Notes under the pieces: model-generated
What the model was told of the DNA's origin: nothing
The model's input: only the letters and a program-made list of their open reading frames with translations
Databases searched by the model: none
Translations under genes and position numbers: made by a program
Shown here: positions 30,017 to 39,196 of the stretch, piece by piece
Layout of the letters: every line of letters starts with the position of its first letter
Position numbering within the stretch: position 1 is the first letter of the stretch
DNA from: Cyanobacteriota bacterium
Lineage (GTDB): Bacteria > Acidobacteriota > Vicinamibacteria > Vicinamibacterales > UBA2999
Assembly (NCBI GenBank): GCA_019752015.1
Contig: JAIEMQ010000024.1
Location: 1 to 64,000 of the forward strand
Reading direction: 5' to 3'
Length of the DNA stretch: 64,000 bases

Positions 30017-30532
30017 TCAGATCTCGTCGGCTGCCCGGTGAACAAGATCGTCAAACGGCGCCACGAGACCCGGCGCGTGCGAAACCAGGTATCGTCGGCA
30101 CGCCTCGACGTCCAGCCCCGCGTTGACCAACCCGACAATGTCGCCGCGGTCGCGCAAGCGCGACGCTTTGAGCTTCATGTAAACCAGGCGGGCTGCATCG
30201 ACCGGTGCACCCGGTGGCGCGGCGAGGGCGGCGGCAAGGTGTTCCTCGCCATCGCGCGGCGAAAGATAATCGATCGGCACGCCATTGACTTCGATTGGCA
30301 ACGCGACGTTCATCGTCACGATGCCGCCCGCGTGGTGTGTGAACGCCTCATCACCCACGAGAAAATCGACATCCTTCGTCGCCCGCGGATAGCCGTGCGC
30401 CCCCACGGCCAGCCCGCCGACGACCACATGGCGCACACCCGCGCGGATCAGCGACCCGGACGCAAGTCTGAGTGCGTCGAGCACACGGGCGGCGACCACA
30501 TCGGTCAGCAGGGCGAAGTCGGGAGTTGTCAT
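30017..30532 (-). CDS. Nucleotidyltransferase-fold protein (MNT/AbiEii-like)
   Basis: 171 residues from ATG 30532 (an in-frame ATG at 30580 would add 16 residues). HVVVGGLAVGAHGYPRATKD followed by VDFLV matches the small nucleotidyltransferase signature GG-x(9,13)-D-x-D-(F/L). The rest is a helical region. Such proteins act as toxins, antitoxins or orphan enzymes; no HEPN partner is adjacent. It faces the groESL terminator from the opposite strand and starts the accessory patch that runs to 33409. Confidence 0.7.
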   Translation of the reverse strand: MTTPDFALLTDVVAARVLDALRLASGSLIRAGVRHVVVGGLAVGAHGYPRATKDVDFLVGDEAFTHHAGGIVTMNVALPIEVNGVPIDYLSPRDGEEHLAAALAAPPGAPVDAARLVYMKLKASRLRDRGDIVGLVNAGLDVEACRRYLVSHAPGLVAPFDDLVHRAADEI

Positions 30533-30576
30533 CCGATCGGGGGCGTGGCGGCGAACCGACACGTGCGTCCGAGAGA

Positions 30577-30593
30577 GCATACGCCGAGTATGC
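30577..30593. promoter_or_regulatory. Inverted repeat upstream of nucleotidyltransferase-like gene
   Basis: GCATAC-GCCGA-GTATGC is a perfect 6-bp inverted repeat with a 5-bp spacer. It lies 45 bp upstream of the chosen start and overlaps the alternative one. It could be an operator; that is inference. Confidence 0.35.
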
Positions 30594-30765
30594 CATGATC
30601 CGCCGAGACTACGCGTCGGCCGGAATTGACGACTTGCCGCTGCTCAGGGACGCCACGAAGCTCCGTTCGCGAGCGTCGCGGGCGTCAGCCGCGTCGACCG
30701 TTGGCTGCCAGTTGAACCGATGCAGATGTCCCGCGTTGACCCGACACGCTCGCCGCAATCCCGGC

Positions 30766-31103
30766 TCAGAACGCCACGATCGTGGAAGGCGGCGGCGTCG
30801 GAGCGGTCTCCTGGTGAAATAGCGCGACCCATCTCCCTGCGCGATTCACGTAGGTCGTCGACGCGAGCGTGGTTCCCGGGAGCGGCTGTCCTGCCATCGA
30901 TCCTTTGGTGACGACTTCAGGAATCCATCATCGACAACAATGGCCCTGAACGCGGCGAGGTCTCCCATCTGAATCGCGACGTAAATAGCGCGCTCGCTGG
31001 CCTCGAGCTGCTTGGCAATTGCGTCGCGATTGGCTTGAGCGAACGCGATCGACGGAATGAACGAGGCGACGAAGACGGCGGCGACGAGCGGCCGACGAAT
31101 CAT
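30766..31103 (-). pseudogene. Decayed exported SnoaL/DUF4440-like gene with internal deletion
   Basis: The start encodes a signal peptide (MIRRPLVAAVFVASFIPSIA) then RDAIAKQLEASERAIYVAIQ, as in NTF2-like DUF4440 proteins. Near 30915 the frame changes. The continuation in another frame reads KGSMAGQPLPGTTLASTTYV, then RWVALFHQETAPTPPPSTIV and a TGA at 30766-30768. By comparison with the neighbouring copy, about 50-60 residues from the middle are missing. The two pieces line up with the two ends of the paralogue at 31143-31754, so this is a broken duplicate. Confidence 0.75.
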
Positions 31104-31142
31104 GTGGCCTCCCAGGCGCGGCAAAGTCAATCGGATCAATTG

Positions 31143-31754
31143 CTACTTCTTGGGAGGCTCCGCCTCAGGCCGACGAGCATGTGCGATTCGGCTCCGCCTC
31201 GCAGCGTCGCTTGGCCCCGCCTCCGGCGGGGCGAGAGTCTTGACGGGCGGTCTAACAACTTGACTCATTCGGTCAGGATTCCGGCCCTTCAAGACTCTAG
31301 TGGGTGGAGGCGGCGCGATCGGCGTCTCCTGGTGGAACGCCGACAACCACTTCCCGTCTCGATTCAGATACGCGCTCGATGCATATTCCTGCGGGAGCGG
31401 CTGACCCATGTAGCTGCCCTTCGCGGTAAAACGGTACGAGAGGATCGCCGCGGTATCAGTCAGAAACGTGACCCGCACCTCTGATTGAGGGTGAAGGACT
31501 CGAGCTTCACCTGGCCGAGCGTCTTTAGAAACTCGGCGTTGGTCATGACGCCACCCGGACTGATCGCGATGCCGTCCGGCCCGGTGACTCCGGCCAGAAA
31601 GCCCTTCGCGTCGTGCTTCTGGATCGCGCTGAGCACGGCGCGTTCATTAGCTTCGATCGCTTTCGCCGCGGCATCCCTGCCGGCTTGAGCGTTAAGAACA
31701 ACGGGAACAGACGATGCGAGGAAGACGGCAACGAGAAGCAATCGAACGGATCAT
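31143..31754 (-). pseudogene. Decayed exported SnoaL/DUF4440-like gene with two frameshifts
   Basis: Reading from ATG 31754, M-I-R-S is followed by one extra base, then LLLVAVFLASSVPVVLNAQA and NERAVLSAIQKHDAKGFLAG. After VKLESFTLN (about 31484) a missing base shifts the frame; the other frame carries on as SEVRVTFLTDTAAILSYRFT and LNRDGKWLSAFHQETP. Combined it gives one full NTF2-like domain. The tail runs past the expected end into a palindromic repeat before TAG at 31143-31145. If the frameshifts are sequencing errors the gene could be intact, but its broken neighbour makes decay likelier. Confidence 0.75.
31214..31232. repeat. REP-like hairpin
   Basis: GCCCCGCC-TCC-GGCGGGGC is a perfect 8-bp stem with a 3-base loop. 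It lies at the 3' end of the frameshifted DUF4440-like gene. Two GGCTCCGCCTC copies lie close by (31155-31196). Confidence 0.6.
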
Positions 31755-32088
31755 AGGCCCTCCCGCGGCGTAGTGTATCACCGCTGAGCTGGCCCGTTTT
31801 GGCACCGACCTAGCCAGCGGCTGTGCATCGACGTCCTGAACGCCGGAGGGAACGTGCTGCGCGCACGACCTTGCCTGACAGCACACGACATCCTGCGCTA
31901 TGAGTCCGCGGGTGAGGGCTCGATGACACCGAGTCTCCGGCCACCTGCGTGAGGTGTGTTCCAGAAGCGTCAGGCCGGACCGTATTGACGGGCCGTCAGC
32001 GCGGCCGGGAGCGAGGTGAATCCTATCACCCGTGCCACTGACGGGACAGCCGGATAAGGCACCGGTTGCATCCCCGCCCACAGTTGAC
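31755..32088. other. Non-coding stretch, no gene recognised
   Basis: About 330 bp between the pseudogene and vapC. Short open frames exist but none gives a protein-like product. No promoter, RNA gene or strong hairpin stands out. It may hold unrecognisable remains of accessory DNA. Confidence 0.5.
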
Positions 32089-32535
32089 TCAGGAGCTTGC
32101 GATCAACTCGACCGCTCGTCGTTCCACGGACCGCGGGGCCGTCAGTTCGACGACGCCGGCATCGAGCGTCACCAACCGGCCGCTTTGTTTGAGCGCCAGC
32201 GCCACCAGGTAGCCATCGGTGACCTGTTGATGTCCGACGAGCCGCGTTCCGGTCGACGCCAAGACCGACGCGATACCGAGATCGATCGGCCAGAACACGT
32301 GATCGTCAGCGCCGGTATTAGCGGCCAGGAGACCGGCGGCCTCGCGCGGTGTCACCGCATCCCGTGAGAACGCGGGGTTCGACACGATACGGACGAACGC
32401 CGCTTCGGTCAGCGGACAGGTGGCCCACCGCTTCGCCCGGTGCCTGCCGAACCACGCGAGTACCAGGTCATGACTCGTGTGGCTGGGCCACAGCAGCGCA
32501 ATCAACACATTGGTGTCGAGCAGATACCCGTTCAT
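32089..32535 (-). CDS. vapC: PIN-domain ribonuclease toxin, VapC family
   Basis: 148 residues. YLLDTNVLIALLWPSH gives the first acidic residue, LTEAAFVRIV the conserved Glu-bearing helix, and TDGYLVALALKQSGRLVTLD the later Asp residues of the PIN fold. VapC toxins are Mg-dependent RNases that cut tRNA or rRNA and are held inactive by VapB. The start overlaps vapB's stop by 4 bp (ATGA), as usual for such pairs. Confidence 0.9.
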   Translation of the reverse strand: MNGYLLDTNVLIALLWPSHTSHDLVLAWFGRHRAKRWATCPLTEAAFVRIVSNPAFSRDAVTPREAAGLLAANTGADDHVFWPIDLGIASVLASTGTRLVGHQQVTDGYLVALALKQSGRLVTLDAGVVELTAPRSVERRAVELIASS

Positions 32536-32759
32536 GCTCCATCAGACTCGAGACGCCGGACATCCGCCGAGGCCACCTTCGGGGAGTCCGTCGGCAGGTC
32601 GAACACCACGACACCCGCCTTCCGGGCTGAACGCGTGGGCGCATTGAGGCCGCGCCGCACCAGCTCGGAGACCGTCTTGCCAATTGATGCGCCACGAGCC
32701 CTCGCCTGGCGCACCACGGCCTCGGCTACGTCATCATCCAGATTCAACGTCGTCCGCAT
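32532..32759 (-). CDS. vapB: Ribbon-helix-helix antitoxin, VapB type
   Basis: 75 residues. MRTTLNLDDDVAEAVVRQAR then IGKTVSELVRRGL is a ribbon-helix-helix DNA-binding domain. The C-terminal part (VVFDLPTDSPKVASADVRRL) should wrap the toxin. It should repress its own promoter with VapC as co-repressor. Confidence 0.88.
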   Translation of the reverse strand: MRTTLNLDDDVAEAVVRQARARGASIGKTVSELVRRGLNAPTRSARKAGVVVFDLPTDSPKVASADVRRLESDGA

Positions 32760-32765
32760 GCAACA

Positions 32766-32794
32766 ATGATGCGTCCCTGCAAGTTTGATGTCAA
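32766..32794 (-). promoter_or_regulatory. Promoter/operator of vapBC
   Basis: On the minus strand TTGACA (32789-32794) and CATCAT (32766-32771) are 17 bp apart, ending a few bases before the vapB start. The -35 lies in a near-palindrome (TTGA-CA-TCAA, 32785-32794), a plausible site for VapB autoregulation. Confidence 0.6.
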
Positions 32795-32929
32795 GCAGGC
32801 AATATCACATCAATAATGACTGCCGGCATCTGACCGAAACAAATCAACGGCATCAACCACCGGGTGAGTCCAAGCGTGCCGATCTGACTCGCACAGCATC
32901 CCGGCCGGTCGTGGCGGTCCGACGTTACG

Positions 32930-33355
32930 GTGCCCCGTCGGGTGGCGGCGCAGGCGCCCGGGGCCAAAGCGCCGAAGCGCCAGGGTCCGAGCGCAGCGGT
33001 CGTCGAGCCGCAGGCGATTTCGGGTCTCGCATCGAGCGGCCGCAACTGCATCGGGCCATCCGGCGCCAACGTCCACTCGATCGGCTGGGTGCCGTCGAAC
33101 AGCCGCGTCAGCATCACGTTCTCCTCGGACTTCGATCCGGTCGCATCGGTCACTAACACGCAGCTTGGCAGCGAGGCTCCCAACAGCGTGGCGCGATCGG
33201 CGTTCTGGGCGGATGACGATGGCGGCGGCAACTTCGAGCCGCTGCTCAACTTCACCACCACCTATTCAGGCACGCTGGTCCTGCACGTCAGCAAGTTTTC
33301 GGCGGAGCGGTCGGCGGGCTGCTACTTCTACAAGGTCGAGATCATCACCGAATAA
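32930..33355 (+). CDS. Orphan protein, C-terminal beta-rich domain, possibly truncated
   Basis: 141 residues from GTG 32930, with an in-frame stop at 32885. Codon use after residue 45 is clearly coding (SIGWVPSNSRVSITFSSDFD, NFTTTYSGTLVLHVSKFSAE), resembling a beta-sandwich typical of exported proteins. No signal peptide is in frame. The first 30 residues (AQAPGAKAPKRQGPSAAVVE) are encoded by a GC-rich palindromic repeat, so the original 5' end may have been lost or replaced. A terminator follows directly. Function not recognised. Confidence 0.5.
   Translation: MPRRVAAQAPGAKAPKRQGPSAAVVEPQAISGLASSGRNCIGPSGANVHSIGWVPSNSRVSITFSSDFDPVASVTNTQLGSEAPNSVARSAFWADDDGGGNFEPLLNFTTTYSGTLVLHVSKFSAERSAGCYFYKVEIITE
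32949..33016. repeat. GC-rich palindromic repeat inside the orphan gene
   Basis: Contains GGCGCCCGGGGCC, AAGCGCCGAAG, CCAGG and GAGCGCAGCG, the last three shared with the repeat at 27770-27817. It covers the 5' part of the gene starting at 32930. Confidence 0.55.
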
Positions 33356-33378
33356 CGAGCGACTCGGTTCCTCCAGTG

Positions 33379-33409
33379 GGCCCAGGCGCCGACGCCCGGG
33401 CCATTTTTT
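33379..33409 (+). terminator. Intrinsic terminator
   Basis: GGCCC-a-GGCG, loop CCGA, CGCC-c-GGGCC form a 9-pair stem with one internal mismatch, followed by A and six T. It ends transcription of the plus-strand gene ending at 33355. Confidence 0.85.
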
Positions 33410-35004
33410 CAATCTTCGTGAAAGGCGAGGAACTTCACGTCGGGATTGGTGCGCTGCGCGTAGTCGAGCGCCCACTCCGATTCGAACAGCATCACCGGCC
33501 TGCCCTGGCGATCGTTGACGAGGCGCGTGCCCGCGCCGCTCGTCATCGCGTCGATCTTGTCCTGCGGCCCCGATAGCCAGCGCGCTGAGGTATACGACAG
33601 CGACTCGACGTCGGCATCGACGTTGTATTCATCCTTCAAGCGCACGGCGAGCACTTCAAGTTGCAGCGGACCGACCGTGCCGAGGATTGGCTCGCGGCGA
33701 CCGATCGTCGGAAACAGCACCTGCATCAAGCCTTCTTCTTCGAGCTGGCGAATCGCCTCGTCGAACTGCTTGAACCGCACGTCGCGGAGCCGCGCGACGC
33801 CGAAATGCTCGGCGGGGAACCGCGGGATCGCCGGATACTTCACCGGCTCGTCGGCATAGAGCGTGTCGCCGATGCCGAACTGGCCCGGGTTCACCAGTCC
33901 GACGACATCGCCGGGGAACGCCTTCTCGATCGTCTCGCGCTTGCCGCCGAAGAATCGATACGGCCGCGCCGCGCGGATCTCCTGCCCTTCGCGCGCGTTC
34001 GTGATCACCATGTCCTTCTCGAAGACGCCGGAGCAGACGCGCAGGAACGCGACCCGATCGCGATGCCGCTTGTTCATGTTCGCCTGGATCTTGAACACGA
34101 ACCCGCTGAAGTGCGGCGTCTCCGGAGGAATGACGCCGCGATCGCTGTCGCGGCCCTTCGGCGGCGGCGCCAGTTCCGTCAACGCATGCAGGAACGGCTC
34201 GAGACCGAAGTTCGATAACGCGCTGCCGAAGAACACCGGCGTGTGACGGAAGTCGAGATATGCCTCGTGATCGAACGCGGTGCCGGCGCCGGTCACGAGC
34301 GACGTCTCGTCGATGAGGTGCTGCCACGCATCCTCGCCGATCAGCTCGGCAAGCTTCGGATCATCGGCAGCGCCGACGTTGACCGGCGCGGGATGCGCGC
34401 GTTCCTTGCGATCGTAGAGATGGACGATGCCGTTCTGCAGGTCGTAGACGCCGCGAAAGCGATCGCCGCTGCCGATCGGCCAGTTCATCGGCACCGCGTG
34501 AATGCCGAGCACGCGCTCGATCTCGTCGAGCAGGTCGAACGGATCGCGGCTCGGCAGATCCAGCTTGTTGATGAACGTCAGCACCGGCAGCCGGCGCAGC
34601 TTGCAGACCTCGAACAGCTTGCGCGTCTGCGACTCGATGCCCTTCGCGGCGTCGATGACCATGACGACGCCGTCGACGGCGAACAGCGTGCGATAGGTGT
34701 CTTCGCTGAAGTCCTTGTGGCCCGGCGTGTCGAGCAGGGTCAGGTGATGACGCCCGAGATCGAATTCGACCGCGGCCGAGGTCACCGAAATGCCGCGCTC
34801 ACGCTCGATGTCCATCCAGTCGGACACGACGTGCCGATCGGTCTTTCGTCCGCGCACCGCGCCCGCCAGCTCGATCGCCCCCGCGTACAGCAGGAGTTTT
34901 TCGGTCAGCGTGGTCTTACCGGCGTCGGGGTGGGAAATGATCGCGAACGTGCGGCGGCGCTCAACCTCGTTCTTGAGCGCCGATTGTGCGACTACGGTTT
35001 CGAT
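33409..35004 (-). CDS. prfC: Peptide chain release factor 3, non-canonical start codon
   Basis: 531 residues if read from the AUC at 35002-35004, matching the usual RF3 length of about 530. The G-domain has SHPDAGKTTLTEKLLL (G1), RERGISVTSA, LLDTPGHKDFSEDTYR and FINKLD; FSGFVFKIQANMNKRHRDR is a further RF3 signature. RF3 is a GTPase that recycles RF1/RF2 after peptide release. The first ATG/GTG/TTG in frame is GTG 34857, which would remove the P-loop and 49 conserved-type codons, so it is unlikely. Directly before the AUC is the UAG stop of the upstream hydrolase gene in the same frame; AGGAG lies about 9 bases upstream of the AUC. Either AUC initiation, UAG readthrough or a sequence error must explain it. 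Confidence 0.88.
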   Translation of the reverse strand: METVVAQSALKNEVERRRTFAIISHPDAGKTTLTEKLLLYAGAIELAGAVRGRKTDRHVVSDWMDIERERGISVTSAAVEFDLGRHHLTLLDTPGHKDFSEDTYRTLFAVDGVVMVIDAAKGIESQTRKLFEVCKLRRLPVLTFINKLDLPSRDPFDLLDEIERVLGIHAVPMNWPIGSGDRFRGVYDLQNGIVHLYDRKERAHPAPVNVGAADDPKLAELIGEDAWQHLIDETSLVTGAGTAFDHEAYLDFRHTPVFFGSALSNFGLEPFLHALTELAPPPKGRDSDRGVIPPETPHFSGFVFKIQANMNKRHRDRVAFLRVCSGVFEKDMVITNAREGQEIRAARPYRFFGGKRETIEKAFPGDVVGLVNPGQFGIGDTLYADEPVKYPAIPRFPAEHFGVARLRDVRFKQFDEAIRQLEEEGLMQVLFPTIGRREPILGTVGPLQLEVLAVRLKDEYNVDADVESLSYTSARWLSGPQDKIDAMTSGAGTRLVNDRQGRPVMLFESEWALDYAQRTNPDVKFLAFHED

Positions 35005-36084
35005 CTACTTAAGCTCCTGCAGGAATTTTACCAGTTCTCCGCCCCAGATCGCAGGCAGCGAATGCGTGCCGTGGCCGCGCGTCTCGTCGGTGATCGGCAG
35101 CAGGATGAAGCGGCCGTGCTTCACCTGCTTGATGAGCGTCTGCATCATCGGCAGCTCGGGCGGGTTGACGAAGTCGTCCGCGGAGTTGATCGCGAGCAGG
35201 TGCGAGGTGATCTTCGAGAGGTGCGGCGCCGGGTTGTAATCCTCGATCGCGTGGTAGTGATACAGCATGTCGTTGGCGTCGGTCGTCTTCGATCGCGACG
35301 CGACCTGCTCCTCGACGTATTTATCCGCCGCGGCGATGGTCGGGAATTGTTTCTGCCACTGCAGCGGGACGCTGGTCGCCATCATCAGGAAGCCGATCGC
35401 GCTGGCGAGCCCGCGCGGCTGCTCGGTGTAGTCGCCGTTCTTCCACGTCGGATCTTTTTCGATCGCATCGATCAGGAACTTGCGCCAGACGCGATTGCGT
35501 CCGCCGATCTCGACCGGATTGCTGGCCAGCGGCACAAGGCCCGCGGCGAATCCCGGATACATGTAGCCCCAGTTCCACGCGTGCATCGCGCCCATTGACG
35601 TGCCCATCACGAGCTTGAGATTGGTGAGCCCGAGACCTTTCGTCACGAGCTCGTACTGCAGCTTCACCATGTCGGTGTAGCGATACTTCGGAAACCTCAT
35701 CCGCATGCGGTCGCTCGGCTTGCTCGACTGCCCGTGACCGACGTTGTCGGGCAGGATGATGAAGTACTTCTCCGCATCGAGCGGCTGGCCTTTGCCGAAC
35801 AGCCGCCCGCCGTAGTTCGGGCCGGTGAAGGCCGCGCCGCTGCCGCCCGTGCCATGCAGGATCAACACGCCGTTGCGGACCACGCCGTCGGCGTCTTTGC
35901 GCGGCGCGCCGACGGTTCGATAGTGGATCTTCACTTCCGGCAGGCGCTCACCGCTCGCGAACGCGAAATCGCGCGCGACGAAGTCGTGCTCGACAGCGGC
36001 AGGAAACGGCGCGGGTTGCGCGGCGGCGGTGGCTGCGAGGAAGAGGGCTGCGACGAAGGTAACAATGCGCACCATGCCGCGCAT
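35005..36084 (-). CDS. Exported alpha/beta hydrolase, MetX (homoserine acetyltransferase)-like
   Basis: 359 residues with a signal peptide (VRIVTFVAALFLAATAAAQ). The fold matches the homoserine O-acetyltransferase family: ILHGTGGSG (oxyanion region), GTSMGAMHAWNWG with the nucleophile Ser, NSADDFVNPPE with the acid, and GHGTHS with the His. True MetX works in the cytoplasm, so an exported relative is more likely a hydrolase or acyltransferase of unknown substrate. A second in-frame ATG at 36075 is an alternative start. It ends TAG immediately before, and in frame with, prfC. It follows the TonB-family gene by 4 bp. Confidence 0.85.
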   Translation of the reverse strand: MRGMVRIVTFVAALFLAATAAAQPAPFPAAVEHDFVARDFAFASGERLPEVKIHYRTVGAPRKDADGVVRNGVLILHGTGGSGAAFTGPNYGGRLFGKGQPLDAEKYFIILPDNVGHGQSSKPSDRMRMRFPKYRYTDMVKLQYELVTKGLGLTNLKLVMGTSMGAMHAWNWGYMYPGFAAGLVPLASNPVEIGGRNRVWRKFLIDAIEKDPTWKNGDYTEQPRGLASAIGFLMMATSVPLQWQKQFPTIAAADKYVEEQVASRSKTTDANDMLYHYHAIEDYNPAPHLSKITSHLLAINSADDFVNPPELPMMQTLIKQVKHGRFILLPITDETRGHGTHSLPAIWGGELVKFLQELK

Positions 36085-36088
36085 TCTA

Positions 36089-36955
36089 TTACCGAAGGGT
36101 GAAGGTCAGTTCGATGGTGATGATGACCGGTACGGGCTCGCCCTGGCGCATGCCGGGACGGAACTTCCACATCTTCGCGGCCTTGATGGCTTCCTGATCG
36201 AGACCGAAGATCGGATCGAGCGAGCGCGTGACCTTGACGTCGCCGACGCTGCCGTCGGGCATGACGATGCACTCGAGCCAGACCGAGCCCTGCACCTTGG
36301 CGCGCATCGCATCCGCGGTATAGGCCGGCTTCACTTCGCGAAGCACCGTCGGCAGCGTGACGCCGGAGCCCGGACGAAACGCGCCGCCGCCAAATCCGCC
36401 GCCGAATCCCGGTCCAAGACCCGAGCCCTGACCGGAACCCGCGCCCGTGCCTGGCCCCGAGCCGGCTCCACCGGTGGTCGGCGCAGACGGTGAAATGACA
36501 CCGGGCAGCGTCATTTCCGCTTCGGACATCGGCTTGAACGGGACCACCATCTCGAGCGGCGGCGGCTCCTCCACCTTGGGCGGCGTCGGCGTGGGTGTCA
36601 CCGGGGCTGGAACCGAAATCGGGTCCACTTTCTTTTCGACCTGGGCCTTGCGAGGCGGCTCCGGCTTCGGATCGCCGCCGCCACCGCCGCCGCCGCCCGG
36701 ACCGGGCGTGGGCAGGAAGACCGCCATGTTGATGTCGAGCTGATCCGCAATTTCAGGCGGCAATGCCTGCGGCGCGAAGCGGATGATCAGCAAGACGACG
36801 GCGATCAGCGCGATGTGTGTAAGAACCGAGGTTCCCGCCCCGACCTTGGACTTCGCGCTTTCGAAGCCGAAGCTGTACTCTTCCGGCCGATCATCGAGCC
36901 GCAGCTGCGATCCGCGGATTAATGCGGGCGCTTTGTTGCCGGTAGCCTTTGCCAT
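36089..36955 (-). CDS. TonB-family protein
   Basis: 288 residues. One transmembrane segment near residues 45-62 (LTHIALIAVVLLIIRFA), a long Pro/Gly-rich periplasmic linker (G-rich run near 95, then PTPTPPKVEEPPP), and a C-terminal TonB domain (PTVLREVKPAYTADAMRAKV, GSVWLECIVMPDG, AAKMWKFRPG). TonB proteins pass energy from ExbB/ExbD to outer-membrane receptors; stand-alone TonB-C proteins may do other jobs. No exbBD or TonB-dependent receptor is nearby. The gene is divergent from tatA. Confidence 0.88.
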   Translation of the reverse strand: MAKATGNKAPALIRGSQLRLDDRPEEYSFGFESAKSKVGAGTSVLTHIALIAVVLLIIRFAPQALPPEIADQLDINMAVFLPTPGPGGGGGGGGDPKPEPPRKAQVEKKVDPISVPAPVTPTPTPPKVEEPPPLEMVVPFKPMSEAEMTLPGVISPSAPTTGGAGSGPGTGAGSGQGSGLGPGFGGGFGGGAFRPGSGVTLPTVLREVKPAYTADAMRAKVQGSVWLECIVMPDGSVGDVKVTRSLDPIFGLDQEAIKAAKMWKFRPGMRQGEPVPVIITIELTFTLR

Positions 36956-37043
36956 CAGGGTTGAGAGTCAGCCCAAAGCCATTGTGACCGACGGGTTTAG
37001 ACGTGACAAGTGCAAACCCGGCGCCATGAGGATTTGACGCCAT

Positions 37044-37072
37044 TTAGGGACAACTGGCCGAGGTGCTACAAT
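37044..37072 (+). promoter_or_regulatory. Candidate promoter of tatA
   Basis: A good -10, TACAAT (37067-37072), is preceded at 17 bp by a poor -35, TTAGGG (37044-37049). It lies 41 bp before the tatA start. Confidence 0.4.
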
Positions 37073-37113
37073 CGAGCCACGGTCGCCGGGTCCGGTGGCC
37101 TCAAGGAGTCATC

Positions 37114-37266
37114 ATGTTTTCCCTGTTTGGGCCCATCGGCTTGCCGGAAATGCTCATTATTCTGGCGATCGTCATCCTGATTTTCGGCGCCAACCGGCTG
37201 CCCGAGCTCGGCAAGGGCATCGGCGCCGGCATCAAGAATTTCAAGAGCTCGATGAAAGACGAATAA
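37114..37266 (+). CDS. tatA: Sec-independent translocase subunit TatA
   Basis: 50 residues from ATG 37114, preceded by AAGGAG at 37103-37108. [20 protein letters not shown] and [20 protein letters not shown] are the TatA/E transmembrane helix, hinge and amphipathic helix. It forms the pore-like part of the Tat export system for folded proteins. tatB/tatC are not beside it. Its stop codon directly abuts the selB stop codon on the opposite strand with no gap. Confidence 0.95.
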   Translation: MFSLFGPIGLPEMLIILAIVILIFGANRLPELGKGIGAGIKNFKSSMKDE

Positions 37267-39165
<1,899 letters not shown>

Positions 39166-39196
39166 CTCAGATCTCAGACTTCTGAATTCCGAAATC

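Noticed and set aside
31692-32081. 129-codon frame upstream of the DUF4440-like pseudogene
   Set aside because: No domain, unusual composition, and its 3' part is the pseudogene's signal-peptide region in a wrong frame.
33409-34857. prfC starting at GTG 34857
   Set aside because: It would lack the GTP-binding P-loop, which is encoded intact just upstream in the same frame.
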